Shown here: positions 16,314-24,689 of the stretch, in pieces
Position numbering within the stretch: position 1 is the first letter of the stretch
Layout of the letters: each line of letters opens with the position of its first letter
DNA from: Acidobacteriaceae bacterium
GTDB taxonomy: Bacteria > Acidobacteriota > Terriglobia > Terriglobales > Acidobacteriaceae
DNA: 36,630 bases
NCBI GenBank assembly: GCA_903642265.1
Contig: CAHJWN010000040.1
Coordinates: 1-36,630 of the forward strand
Reading direction: 5' to 3'
Position numbers and translations under genes: made by a program
The notes under the pieces: generated by a model
What the model saw: only the letters and a program-made list of their open reading frames with translations
Databases searched by the model: none
What the model was told of the DNA's origin: nothing

Positions 16314-16636
16314 ATCCACCTCCAGAGCCCAACGTCGAGAGCCGGAACCTGTAACAAACTGAAGTTTGACAGGCAGTCGCTAGGATTTCAGCGTAAGGAA
16401 GGGTTAGCTCACAGTGAGGAGTGGTCCTAGGGCGCCTAAAGAGCGGAGTAGCCCGCCAACCAGCTGGCAACGTAGAAACACAGCTGGTGATTCCTAGAGT
16501 CTGGTTTAACCCTTAGGTGTTCCTGGCCTGGATCAAGAACCCGGCGGGATGAGCCGCAACTCAAGGCGTAACCGCTCACCGTTAGCTGACAGCCGCTCAC
16601 TTACGTTCTCTCGATTGCCGCCATAGTCTTTGTCTG
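16314..16636. other. 323-base divergent intergenic region between the usp-type and mlaE-type genes
   Basis: No credible gene was found. It must contain the two divergent promoters, but no hexamer pair is convincing. An inverted repeat ACCAGCTG / CAGCTGGT at 16459-16488 (8-bp arms, 14-base spacer) is the only structure I could see. Confidence 0.5.
16459..16488. promoter_or_regulatory. Inverted repeat in divergent promoter region
   Basis: ACCAGCTG (16459-16466) is matched exactly by CAGCTGGT (16481-16488) across 14 bases. It is midway between two divergent genes, so a regulator site for either or both is plausible. There is no independent support. Confidence 0.3.
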
Positions 16637-17395
16637 GTGAAGCCCATCGAATTCATCGGAGAAGTAAGTCAGTTCGCGTTCCGCGTGATCATAGACTTGT
16701 TTCGCACGCCGTTCGAAGGCGCTCAGATGTTGCGTCAGATCGCCGAGGCGGGCCTCGGGTCGCTTCCGTTGATCATCGCCTCCGGATTTGCGCTTGGGAC
16801 CGTGATGACGCTACACACCCGGAGCACGCTCGTCACCTTCGGCGCTGCTTCCATGATTCCGACGGTCCAGGCACTGGCCTTCTTTCTGGAGATTGGCCCG
16901 CTGGTCGCAGGATTGCTGCTTGCCGGAAGAGTGGGCTCGGGCATTGGGGCCGTGCTGGCCAACATGAGGGCGACCGAACAGATCGACGGCATCGAATCCC
17001 TTTCGATTGACTCGTTTAAATTTCTGGTTGTGCCGCGCGTGGTCGCGTGCGTGATCACCCTGCCTATCCTGACTCTCTTCATGGACTGCTCAGGGCTGCT
17101 GGGCGGATTTTGCTCCGAGTTCTTCTCATCAGGAATTTCGTTCAACCTGTACATTACTCGGGCATTCTCGGAACTCGAGTGGTCGAACTTCATTCCTCCG
17201 ACCCTGAAGACCTCCGTCTTCGGCTTCATTATTGGGGTCATCTCCGCTTACTTCGGGTACACCACGAATGAGGGCGCTCGTGGCGTAGGCAAGGCCGCGA
17301 CCAACAGCGTCGTCGTGTCGTCCTTGCTGATCATTCTCGCGGATGTCATCCTCATCAAGTTCATCTTCTTTGCGTTCCCGGACAACGCCCTATGA
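16637..17395 (+). CDS. mlaE: MlaE/YrbE-family ABC transporter permease
   Basis: A 252-residue integral membrane protein. Family hallmarks include 'GLGSLPLIIASGFALGTVM', 'LEIGPLVAGLLLAGRVGSGIGAVLANMRATEQIDGIESLSID' (the MlaE signature) and a C-terminal 'YTTNEGARGVGKAATNSVVVSSLLIILADVILI'. It forms the dimeric core of an MCE-type lipid transporter in the inner membrane. The start is GTG without a clear Shine-Dalgarno. Its end overlaps the next gene (ATGA). With the ATPase and MCE genes downstream it makes a complete Mla-like FED unit; MlaB and MlaC equivalents are not nearby, which is common outside Proteobacteria. Confidence 0.95.
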   Translation: MKPIEFIGEVSQFAFRVIIDLFRTPFEGAQMLRQIAEAGLGSLPLIIASGFALGTVMTLHTRSTLVTFGAASMIPTVQALAFFLEIGPLVAGLLLAGRVGSGIGAVLANMRATEQIDGIESLSIDSFKFLVVPRVVACVITLPILTLFMDCSGLLGGFCSEFFSSGISFNLYITRAFSELEWSNFIPPTLKTSVFGFIIGVISAYFGYTTNEGARGVGKAATNSVVVSSLLIILADVILIKFIFFAFPDNAL

Positions 17396-18135
17396 CTCCC
17401 GTGAGCGGGCCGGCAGTCGTCTTCGAGAACGTCTCGAAGGCCTTCGGGCCGAAGCAGGTATTGCGCAACATATCGTTCGCCATTCCAGCAGGCGAGGCGC
17501 TCTGCATTCTTGGCCGAAGCGGTACCGGCAAGAGTGTCACGCTCAAGCTGTTGATGTCCCTCATCAAGCCGGACCAGGGGAAGATCTGGGTCGACCATGA
17601 CGAAATCACTCATATGGACGAGACGCAAATATCGAAGGTCAGGCGGAAAATGGGCTTTCTCTTCCAGGACGCGGCCCTGTTCGACTCCCTGACTCTTTAC
17701 GAGAACCTGGCGCTGCCGCTCCATCGACTTACTACCAAGTCGCAGGTAGAGATTGACGGGCTCGTGGAGCGGGTACTGGGCCAGGTCGGTCTCCAGGCAG
17801 ACAAGCAGAAGATGCCGGCGTCCCTTTCCGGTGGCATGCGTAAGCGGGCTGGACTTGCGCGCGCGCTGGTGCTGGAACCGAAGATCCTGCTCGCCGATGA
17901 GCCTAGCAGCGGTCTGGACAGGATCACCGCCGCAGAGATTGACGAGCTTCTCGTGCTGCAAAAAACCGAGTACAAGACCACCGTCATCGTTGTGACCCAC
18001 GACGTGCACGGAGCGCGACGCGTGGGCGATCGTTTTGCCGTCTTCGACAAGGGAGACTTGATCGCGTTCGGCACCGCAGCCGAAGTGGAACAGAGTGAAC
18101 ATGAGACCGCCCGCAAGCTGATTTCGGAGTACTGA
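17392..18135 (+). CDS. mlaF: MlaF-type ABC transporter ATP-binding protein
   Basis: A 247-residue ABC ATPase. Walker A is 'GRSGTGKS', the Q-loop is in 'GFLFQDAALFDSLTLYENLALPL' (typical of MlaF), the signature is 'LSGGMRKRAGLARAL', Walker B is 'ILLADEPSSGLD' and the switch His is in 'VVTHDV'. It overlaps the permease stop by four bases and is followed three bases later by the MCE gene, so the three are one operon. It energises phospholipid movement between inner membrane and the MCE protein. Direction of transport cannot be told from sequence. Confidence 0.95.
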   Translation: MTPVSGPAVVFENVSKAFGPKQVLRNISFAIPAGEALCILGRSGTGKSVTLKLLMSLIKPDQGKIWVDHDEITHMDETQISKVRRKMGFLFQDAALFDSLTLYENLALPLHRLTTKSQVEIDGLVERVLGQVGLQADKQKMPASLSGGMRKRAGLARALVLEPKILLADEPSSGLDRITAAEIDELLVLQKTEYKTTVIVVTHDVHGARRVGDRFAVFDKGDLIAFGTAAEVEQSEHETARKLISEY

Positions 18136-18138
18136 CCT

Positions 18139-19530
18139 ATGAAGAACCGCAGTTTCGTCGTTGGAGTCTTCGTCATCGCAGGTCTCTCGCTGTTTACCAT
18201 CGGACTCTTCCTGATTGGGAACCGGCATGAGGCCTTCGCCAGACATATCGAGTATTACGCGGAGTTCAAGGACCTCTCAGGCCTGACCAACGGGGCCAAG
18301 GTGCAGGTCGCCGGAATGGACGCCGGGCAGGTGATCGGAATCGGAGTGCCCGCTTCCCCATTGGCCCGCTTTCGCGTCCATATCCGGATCAACCAGGCGC
18401 TTCACGGCCTTGTGCGCACTGACTCCATGGCGACGATCGGTACCGAAGGTGTGGTAGGAGATACGTTCCTGCTGATTCACCCGGGCTCCCCTGGCGCGCC
18501 GGCAGCAGATGGCCAGGCGACGCTTTCGAGCAAGGAGCCAATCCAGCTGTCTGACCTGTTAGACCAGGGAAAGCTCGTACTCGCAAACGTCGACACGACC
18601 GTGAAGAATGCTAACGGCGTTCTGACCTCGGTTGGTGGAAACCTGAATGCCACCCTCGATGGCGTGAAGACCACTGTGGGCGATGTAGACGATGTTGTGG
18701 TGGGCCTTAAACAAGGACGCGGACCTGCCGGTATGCTGTTGCGCGACGAAGCGGTGACGAGTCAGCTTCGACAGACACTAATCAACGCGCAGCATGCTAC
18801 GGCTGATCTAAGTCACGCGTCGAGCCAGGCGGACACGCTGGTCTCAGACATCCAGTCTCGCCAACTCCCGCAGAAGGTAGATGACGCGCTCGTCAGCATG
18901 AAGAGTGCGGCGGCCAATGTAAACGTCACTACTAGCCAGCTTCGGCAAACCGTCTCTGAGGCGACGGCACCGGATGCGCAGGGCACAACGGCGGGCGTCA
19001 ATCTTCGCGAATCGCTCACTAACGCAAATGCGGCTACAGCCAACATGGCTGACGAAACAGAGGCACTGAAGCATAATTTCTTCTTCCGTAGCTTCTTCCA
19101 TAACCGTGGCTACTTCAACCTGTCCAATTTACCCGCCGACGAATATCGCCAGGACCGGCTCTTTACGAGTTCGCGAAATTTACGTACTTGGCTAACGGCT
19201 GAGCAGGTGTTCGCCAAGGATTCGAGCGGCGTAGAACTACTCACTGCCCAGGGCAAAGCCCTGCTCGATGAGGCGATCGCAAGCCACGGCGACCTGGTTG
19301 CGAGCAGGCCCATTGTCGTCGAAGGCTACTCGGATGGGTCGGATGCCGGGGAGCAGCTTACGCAATCGCGCGCACGGGCAATCCTTGTGCGTAATTATGT
19401 GCAGAACCACTTTCAGCTCGACGCCTCCCACTTTGGCGTCGTTGCATTGAACCATCTTCCTCCCAGCGGAATCGATCATCCTGCATGGAATGGGGTCTGC
19501 ATCGTGATCGTTGTACGGCAACCCAAATGA
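18139..19530 (+). CDS. MlaD/MCE-domain protein fused to a C-terminal OmpA-like peptidoglycan-binding domain
   Basis: 463 residues. An N-terminal anchor helix is at about 5-27 ('SFVVGVFVIAGLSLFTIGLFLI'). One MCE domain follows at about 37-115 ('YYAEFKDLSGLTNGAKVQVAGM', 'GTEGVVGDTFLLI'), then a long helical region at about 140-310 with recurring 'LVLANVDTTVKNANGVL' and 'SQLRQTLINAQHATADL' heptad-like segments, as in MCE needles. Residues about 355-463 look like an OmpA C-terminal domain ('ALLDEAIASHG', 'PIVVEGYSDGSDAGEQLTQSR', 'RAILVRNYV'), with Asp399 and Arg411 at the positions that bind diaminopimelate in OmpA. E. coli MlaD has no such domain. The fusion would anchor a lipid-transport needle to the cell wall. 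It is the last gene of the Mla-like operon. Confidence 0.9.
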   Translation: MKNRSFVVGVFVIAGLSLFTIGLFLIGNRHEAFARHIEYYAEFKDLSGLTNGAKVQVAGMDAGQVIGIGVPASPLARFRVHIRINQALHGLVRTDSMATIGTEGVVGDTFLLIHPGSPGAPAADGQATLSSKEPIQLSDLLDQGKLVLANVDTTVKNANGVLTSVGGNLNATLDGVKTTVGDVDDVVVGLKQGRGPAGMLLRDEAVTSQLRQTLINAQHATADLSHASSQADTLVSDIQSRQLPQKVDDALVSMKSAAANVNVTTSQLRQTVSEATAPDAQGTTAGVNLRESLTNANAATANMADETEALKHNFFFRSFFHNRGYFNLSNLPADEYRQDRLFTSSRNLRTWLTAEQVFAKDSSGVELLTAQGKALLDEAIASHGDLVASRPIVVEGYSDGSDAGEQLTQSRARAILVRNYVQNHFQLDASHFGVVALNHLPPSGIDHPAWNGVCIVIVVRQPK

Positions 19531-19542
19531 GAGGTCCCTAAG

Positions 19543-19556
19543 CCACTCGAAAGTGG
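19543..19556 (+). terminator. Weak stem-loop between MCE operon and oxidase operon
   Basis: A perfect CCACT-CGAA-AGTGG stem-loop starts 12 bases after the MCE stop and is followed by GTTT. The stem is short and the T-run weak, so at most it is an attenuating terminator. Confidence 0.35.
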
Positions 19557-19654
19557 GTTTCAAAGCATCAGGCGAGATGTTTAGATCAACTCGGGTCCTC
19601 GTCCTTCTCGTAGAGCTTATCCCCGGAAAATCCTGTGATGTAAAGGCGCACACC

Positions 19655-20698
19655 ATGTTCGTGATTACTCGGTTGCCTAAGACGATCGTTCCGATCTTCG
19701 CTTCGGGTGCCGCCCTGCTCTCGAAGACCGGCGACAGCTTTCACAGCCCCACGAATATATTCGCGCCAGCCGGAACACCTGCCCACTCCATCTTTGGGTT
19801 GTCCATGCTCGTGCTGGGTATTACGACAGGCCTTTTCCTAATTGTCGGTGGACTGCTGCTTTACGTTCTACTCCGCTTTCGGTATAGGGCATCTGACTCG
19901 CTCTCGCAACAGGAGCCAGCCCAGATCTACGGCAGCAAACAAATTGAGCTGTCGTGGACGGTGATCCCCATCTTGATTGTGGTCCTGCTCTTTCTCGCAA
20001 CGGCCCGCGTCATCTATTCAACCGAACGTGAACGCAAGCCTGCCTCCGCGCTCGACGTAGTGGTCATCGGGCACCAGTTCTGGTGGGAGTATCGCTACCC
20101 CAAACTCGGGATTGTGACCGCCAACGAGATCCATGTTCCAGTGAGTGATCCTGCTCATCCGACACCGACGTATCTCACGATGTCCTCTGCCGACACCGAC
20201 CACAGCTTCTGGATACCTCGTCTGGCAGGTAAGACAGACCTGATCCCCAACAAAGTGAACACCATGTGGATCGATCCCCCGGAGCCGGGCCTTTATCTCG
20301 GCCAGTGTGCCCAATATTGTGGAACGCAGCATGCCAAGATGTTGCTTCGTGTCTATGCGGATACACCCGCTCAGTTTGCCGCCTGGACTGCTCAACAGCA
20401 GCGCCCCCCTGCTTCCGATCCGAGCGCCGCTGCCGGACAGGCAGTCTTCCAGAGCAATGCCTGCATCAGTTGCCACACCATCGCTGGGACAGTGGCTACG
20501 GGACGATTCGGCCCGGACCTGACGCATATTGCCAGCCGTGACACGATCGCCTCCGGGGCCGTGCCCAATACGCCAGCGAACATCCGCGCTTTCGTCGATA
20601 ATCCTGCAAACTTCAAGCCGGGCGCGCTGATGCCGCCCATGCACCTCAACCAACAGGACCTCAGCGCAGTCACTGCTTACCTGACATCGCTGAAGTAG
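19655..20698 (+). CDS. coxB: Cytochrome c oxidase subunit II with C-terminal cytochrome c domain (caa3 type)
   Basis: About 347 residues. Two membrane helices (about 47-73 and 101-119) precede the cupredoxin domain with 'GHQFWWEYRYP'. The CuA ligands are His183 and the cluster 'CAQYCGTQHAKM' (Cys218, Cys222, His226, Met229). A cytochrome c domain follows with heme motif 'CISCH' (270-274) and likely axial Met326 in 'ALMPPM', as in caa3 oxidases, where it receives electrons directly. The reading frame extends upstream over the MCE gene end; the start is placed at the ATG of 'MFVITRLPK' because it clears the upstream stop and has AAAGG before it. It is the first gene of the respiratory cluster, 124 bases from the MCE operon. 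Confidence 0.95.
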   Translation: MFVITRLPKTIVPIFASGAALLSKTGDSFHSPTNIFAPAGTPAHSIFGLSMLVLGITTGLFLIVGGLLLYVLLRFRYRASDSLSQQEPAQIYGSKQIELSWTVIPILIVVLLFLATARVIYSTERERKPASALDVVVIGHQFWWEYRYPKLGIVTANEIHVPVSDPAHPTPTYLTMSSADTDHSFWIPRLAGKTDLIPNKVNTMWIDPPEPGLYLGQCAQYCGTQHAKMLLRVYADTPAQFAAWTAQQQRPPASDPSAAAGQAVFQSNACISCHTIAGTVATGRFGPDLTHIASRDTIASGAVPNTPANIRAFVDNPANFKPGALMPPMHLNQQDLSAVTAYLTSLK

Positions 20699-20718
20699 AG
20701 CTACGAGACAGGAAATCT

Positions 20719-22407
20719 ATGGCAACCCAGACCACGGTAACTGCTGTACTCGATCAGACCCAGGTGCCGACCGATCGTCCGCATCTGCTTGAGACGGTCC
20801 ACGACTGGCTGAGGACTGTCGACCATAAGAGGATTGGGCTGATGTACATCGCCTATTCGCTGGTGTTTCTGCTTATCGCCGGGTTTGAAGCCGTGCTGAT
20901 GCGGATTCAACTCGCGATTCCAAACAACCACTTTGTCTCGCCGCAACTCTTCAACCAGCTCTTCACGATGCATGGCACGACGATGGTGTTCTTTGTCGGA
21001 ATGCCGATCCTCTTCGGCTTCGGGAACTACTTAATCCCTCTGATGATCGGTGCGCGGGACATGGCGTTTCCCAGGCTGAACGCTTTCAGCTTCTGGATAT
21101 CGGCGTTTGGCGGACTACTGCTTCACTACAGTTTCATCGGTGGCAGCGGCCTATATGGCGCGGGCAGCGCCCCCGATGTTGGCTGGTTTGCTTATGCGCC
21201 GTTGACCGCCCGTGTCTTCTCCCCAGGCCATAGCACCGACTACTGGACACTTTCGCTACTGCTTACCGGGATCGGCACCATCGGCACATCGCTGAACATT
21301 GTGGCAACCACGATCTGCATGCGCTGCCCCGGTATGCGGCTGAGCAAGATGCCATTGCTGGTGTGGCTATACATGGTCACATCGTTCATGGCGTTCGTCG
21401 CCATCGGGCCGCTGACGGCGGCGCAAATCATGTTGACGCTCGACCGTTATGCCGGATCCCACTTCTTCGATACGCAGGCCGGCGGCTCCGCAGTGCTGTG
21501 GATGCATTTCTTCTGGATATTCGGGCATCCAGAGGTATACATCCTTGTTCTGCCCGCATTTGCGTTCGCGAACGAGATCATCCCGGTCTTTTCGCGGAAG
21601 GCAATCTTCGGTTACGCAGCCATGGTTGCGGCGTCCGTCGGCATTGGCTTCGTCAGTCTCAGCGTGTGGGCCCATCACATGTTCACGGTTGGCATGGGTC
21701 CTGGCGCCAACACGTTCTTTACGCTTGCGACCATGGTCATCTCCGTGCCCACCGGCATCAAGCTGTTCAACTGGCTTGCAACGATGTGGGGCGGAAAGAT
21801 CTTCTTTACGGCTGCGATGATGTTTGCGGTTGGCTTCCTGTTCCAGTTCCTTCTCGCCGGGCTTACGGGCATCATGCTCTCCGCAGCACCGTTCGACTGG
21901 CAACTCGGTAACTCCTACTTTGTCGTCGCCCATTTTCATTACGTGCTGGTAGGGGCAATCCTGTTCATGATCTTCTCAGCGTTCTACTACTGGTATCCGA
22001 AGATGACCGGCAGGATGCTGAGCGAGAAGCTTGGGACCTGGCACTTCTGGATCTTCCTTATCGGCTTCCATCTCACCTTTGACTTCATGCATGTGCCCGG
22101 CATCCTTGGCATGCCACGACGCATTTATACCTACGAGGCCGACCGCGGATGGATGATCTGGAACATGATCGTCTCCTGCGGAACAGTCCTCCAGGCCATA
22201 GGTACATTGGTCTTTGTCTATAACCTCGTCTGGTCCTACTTCAAAGGACCCGTCGCCGGAGCGGACCCATGGGATGCTTGGACTCTTGAGTGGTCTACCG
22301 CATCACCGCCACCGGCCTATAACTTTGCCGCCATTCCCCAAGTGGAAAGCCGCCGGCCGCTGTGGGACCTCAAGCATCCGGAAGATGCCGACAAACATTA
22401 CGAGTAG
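20719..22407 (+). CDS. ctaD: Cytochrome c oxidase subunit I (A-type heme-copper oxidase)
   Basis: 562 residues with about 12 membrane helices, catalytic for O2 reduction. Visible ligands are His85 and His407 (low-spin heme), His405 (high-spin heme), and CuB ligands His270, His319, His320, with the crosslink partner Tyr274. D-channel residues Asp114 and Asn121 ('GARDMAFPRLN'), the gating Glu272 in 'GHPEVY' and the K-channel Lys348 in 'VPTGIKLFNW' are present, which places it in the A1 subgroup of A-type oxidases. AGGA precedes the ATG by six bases. It is 20 bases downstream of subunit II. The extra C-terminal tail ends in 'DADKHYE'. Confidence 0.97.
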   Translation: MATQTTVTAVLDQTQVPTDRPHLLETVHDWLRTVDHKRIGLMYIAYSLVFLLIAGFEAVLMRIQLAIPNNHFVSPQLFNQLFTMHGTTMVFFVGMPILFGFGNYLIPLMIGARDMAFPRLNAFSFWISAFGGLLLHYSFIGGSGLYGAGSAPDVGWFAYAPLTARVFSPGHSTDYWTLSLLLTGIGTIGTSLNIVATTICMRCPGMRLSKMPLLVWLYMVTSFMAFVAIGPLTAAQIMLTLDRYAGSHFFDTQAGGSAVLWMHFFWIFGHPEVYILVLPAFAFANEIIPVFSRKAIFGYAAMVAASVGIGFVSLSVWAHHMFTVGMGPGANTFFTLATMVISVPTGIKLFNWLATMWGGKIFFTAAMMFAVGFLFQFLLAGLTGIMLSAAPFDWQLGNSYFVVAHFHYVLVGAILFMIFSAFYYWYPKMTGRMLSEKLGTWHFWIFLIGFHLTFDFMHVPGILGMPRRIYTYEADRGWMIWNMIVSCGTVLQAIGTLVFVYNLVWSYFKGPVAGADPWDAWTLEWSTASPPPAYNFAAIPQVESRRPLWDLKHPEDADKHYE

Positions 22408-22432
22408 AAGGACGACGAACGGGAGGAGGCCC

Positions 22433-23029
22433 ATGGGTGACGTAGCAGTAATTCCGCACAGTCAAGTCGAAGAATGGAAGCTGCCCTCGCGCGGCATGGT
22501 CGGCATGTTTTGCCTCATCCTTGCAGAGGCTGCGATCTTCATTATCTTTGTCGTTGCCTACCTCTACTACCTTGGAAAGAGCCTGTCAGGACCAACGCCG
22601 CGCGAGGTGCTCGATCTTCCTTTCTTTACATCCATCTGCCTTCTTTCAAGCAGCTTGACGGTCCACCTTGCGGTCTCTGCATTGAGGAAAGCGGAGTACA
22701 GCCTGTGTTCTGTCTGGCTGGCCGCAACGGTCCTGCTTGGCAGCATCTTCCTTACCGGTACCGGCGTGGAATGGCATCGCCTGATCTACCACGATGGACT
22801 CACGCTGCGGACCAACCTCTTCGGCACTACCTTCTACTCGCTTGTAGGACTGCATGCAGCGCACGTGATTGCCGGGCTCTTCATGCTCTCACTGGCGCTT
22901 ATAGCTTCTCTGCGCGGGGCACTTACGAGCAGACATCACGGCAAGCTCGAGGTGCTCTCGCTCTACTGGCATTTTGTCGATGCCGTTTGGGTCATCGTCT
23001 TTCTTGTGGTCTACGTCCTTGGCAGATGA
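22433..23029 (+). CDS. ctaE: Cytochrome c oxidase subunit III
   Basis: 198 residues with five hydrophobic segments, the short form typical of bacterial oxidases lacking the first two helices. Diagnostic stretches are 'MVGMFCLILAEAAIFIIFVVAYLYY', 'GTTFYSLVGLHAAHVIAGLF' and 'LEVLSLYWHFVDAVWVIVFLVVY'. The reading frame is open further upstream within the subunit I gene, but the ATG at 22433 with a strong GGGAGGAGG before it is clearly the start. It belongs to the inner-membrane oxidase core and stabilises proton uptake and turnover in known oxidases. Confidence 0.95.
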   Translation: MGDVAVIPHSQVEEWKLPSRGMVGMFCLILAEAAIFIIFVVAYLYYLGKSLSGPTPREVLDLPFFTSICLLSSSLTVHLAVSALRKAEYSLCSVWLAATVLLGSIFLTGTGVEWHRLIYHDGLTLRTNLFGTTFYSLVGLHAAHVIAGLFMLSLALIASLRGALTSRHHGKLEVLSLYWHFVDAVWVIVFLVVYVLGR

Positions 23030-23051
23030 ATCGATTTTAGAAGGATCAATC

Positions 23052-23921
23052 ATGCATCCCTATCCAGGACAAGCTAACCAGGAGGTCTCTCTCCCGACGC
23101 CAACAATATGGCCTTTGGTACTCGCCCTGGGCATTTCCCTGATGGTTGCAGGCCTGGTAACGAACATTGCCATCGGTCTGCTTGGGCTTTTGCTTACAGG
23201 CATCAGCAGCATTGGCTGGTTCCGGCAGGTGCTTCCCGTGGAGGCGCACGAAAATGTACCCGTCGACGTGCAGATGGTGCAGATTGTCAGTAGCCGGACG
23301 TTGATGGAGCGGTTGCCGACCACTGCGATGCATCGCAAGATTCTCCCCATCGAGACCTTCCAAATCATGACGGGAATCCGGGGCGGCATCGCCGGCGGCA
23401 TTGCGATGACTGTCCCCGCCGCGTTGTTCAGCCTGCTGCGCTATCACAGTATCTGGTATGCGATGAACCTTCTGGCCGCAGGCGGCTTCGTTAGTTGGGC
23501 CGGAGCGAGCAATATTTTCCTGAGCCAGTTCCATCTGTACGGCCTGCTTGCGGCAATCGTAATCCACGGGCTTACGTCGTTGCTCGTCGGGCTGCTCTAT
23601 GGGGCTCTGTTGCCCATGTTTCCCAGGCACCCGATCGTTACCGCAGGCGTGACAGTCCCGCTGCTGTTTACGGGCATCATCCACTCAGCTCTCGGCATCG
23701 TCAGCCCAATCCTGAACGAACGCATCGACTGGTTCTGGTTCGTCCTGTCGCAGGTAGCGTTTGGCCTGGTGTGCGGCTATGTCGTAAATCGGCACACGAA
23801 GATCCGTACTCCCCAATTCCGGGCGCTCCCGTTTGCCATACGCGCAGGCATTCAATCAGACCAGGCGGCTTTCCCTTCACAACCGACTGAGCTGGCAGAT
23901 GAGAAGGACACTTCGCGATGA
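23052..23921 (+). CDS. Oxidase-associated membrane protein with subunit IV-like N-terminus
   Basis: About 289 residues with roughly seven hydrophobic segments. The first 60 residues ('PTIWPLVLALGISLMVAGLVTN', 'GIGWFRQVLPVE'-like loop ending 'EAHENVPVD') resemble small subunit IV-type proteins of caa3 oxidases. The remainder ('GIRGGIAGGIAMTVPAALFSLL', 'SQFHLYGLLAAIVIHGLTSLLVGLLYGALLPM') is a polytopic region that I do not assign to a named family. The start is the ATG at 23052 with GAAGGA upstream; the frame opens earlier inside subunit III but without similarity. It overlaps the next gene by four bases (ATGA). Its position between subunit III and the cytochromes implies an assembly or structural role in the respiratory complex; that is inference. 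Confidence 0.85.
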   Translation: MHPYPGQANQEVSLPTPTIWPLVLALGISLMVAGLVTNIAIGLLGLLLTGISSIGWFRQVLPVEAHENVPVDVQMVQIVSSRTLMERLPTTAMHRKILPIETFQIMTGIRGGIAGGIAMTVPAALFSLLRYHSIWYAMNLLAAGGFVSWAGASNIFLSQFHLYGLLAAIVIHGLTSLLVGLLYGALLPMFPRHPIVTAGVTVPLLFTGIIHSALGIVSPILNERIDWFWFVLSQVAFGLVCGYVVNRHTKIRTPQFRALPFAIRAGIQSDQAAFPSQPTELADEKDTSR

Positions 23922-24673
23922 CGCTCCGCTCGATCATCTTGTCATTCACCTGCATCACGCTGGGGCTGGCCATTGCCGGCTGTAGAGATGCCCCCGGGAA
24001 GCCCGCGCCGGGGACTGAGATCGGCAGGCCGGAGCAGCTTCTCAGCTTCGCTCCGCTCTACCGGCAGAACTGCTCTGGATGCCATGGCAGTGATGGTAAG
24101 GGTGGTGCGGCGATGTCCCTCGCCAACCCCGTCTATCTCGCAACTGCCGGAGTGGCGGACATGGAACGAATCACCAGCGTGGGCGTGGCGGGCACCCTGA
24201 TGCCTGGCTTCAGCAAGCACGCGGGCGGCATGTTGACTGATCAGCAGGTCCACATCCTCGCACAGGGAATGCTTATCGCCTGGGGTAAGCCCGACGCCTT
24301 GGGAGGCTCGGAGACAATCGCGTACGAGAGCAGTTCTCTGGGCGACGCGGCTGAGGGCCACAAGGCCTTTACTGTTTTTTGCGCTCGCTGCCACGGACAG
24401 GATGGCGCAGGCTCGACTCTGGACAAAGCAACACGCACGGGCTCGCTGGTCGATCCAGCCTACCTCTCCTTGGTGAGCGATCAGAGTCTTCGCAGCACCA
24501 TCATTGCTGGCCTGCCGGAACAGGGAATGCCCGACTGGCGTTCTGATTTCTCTGGCCCAGGCGCGATGGCCATGACACAACAGGAGATTACCGACACGGT
24601 GGCCTGGCTCGCGAGCCACCGCCTGCCCACGCCGGGCCAGCCATATCTTGCTCGGCACAGCAATCCCGATTAG
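23918..24673 (+). CDS. Diheme cytochrome c lipoprotein
   Basis: 251 residues. The signal peptide ends in the lipobox 'AIAGC' (Cys22), so it is probably anchored to the outer face of the inner membrane. There are two class I cytochrome c units, with heme motifs 'CSGCH' (52-56) and 'CARCH' (155-159). Candidate axial Met residues are in 'TLMPGF' and 'QGMPDW'. It overlaps the upstream gene (ATGA) and is 16 bases ahead of the Rieske gene. The order fits a mobile or tethered electron carrier from the cytochrome b/Rieske complex to the CuA/heme c subunit II of the oxidase. Confidence 0.93.
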   Translation: MTLRSIILSFTCITLGLAIAGCRDAPGKPAPGTEIGRPEQLLSFAPLYRQNCSGCHGSDGKGGAAMSLANPVYLATAGVADMERITSVGVAGTLMPGFSKHAGGMLTDQQVHILAQGMLIAWGKPDALGGSETIAYESSSLGDAAEGHKAFTVFCARCHGQDGAGSTLDKATRTGSLVDPAYLSLVSDQSLRSTIIAGLPEQGMPDWRSDFSGPGAMAMTQQEITDTVAWLASHRLPTPGQPYLARHSNPD

Positions 24674-24689
24674 CAATGCGGAGAAGACT

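Noticed and set aside
17248..18246. Minus-strand open frame of 332 codons across the MlaE/MlaF genes
   Set aside because: It is antisense to an ABC ATPase with all motifs intact. The translation is low in hydrophobic core and shows no domain.
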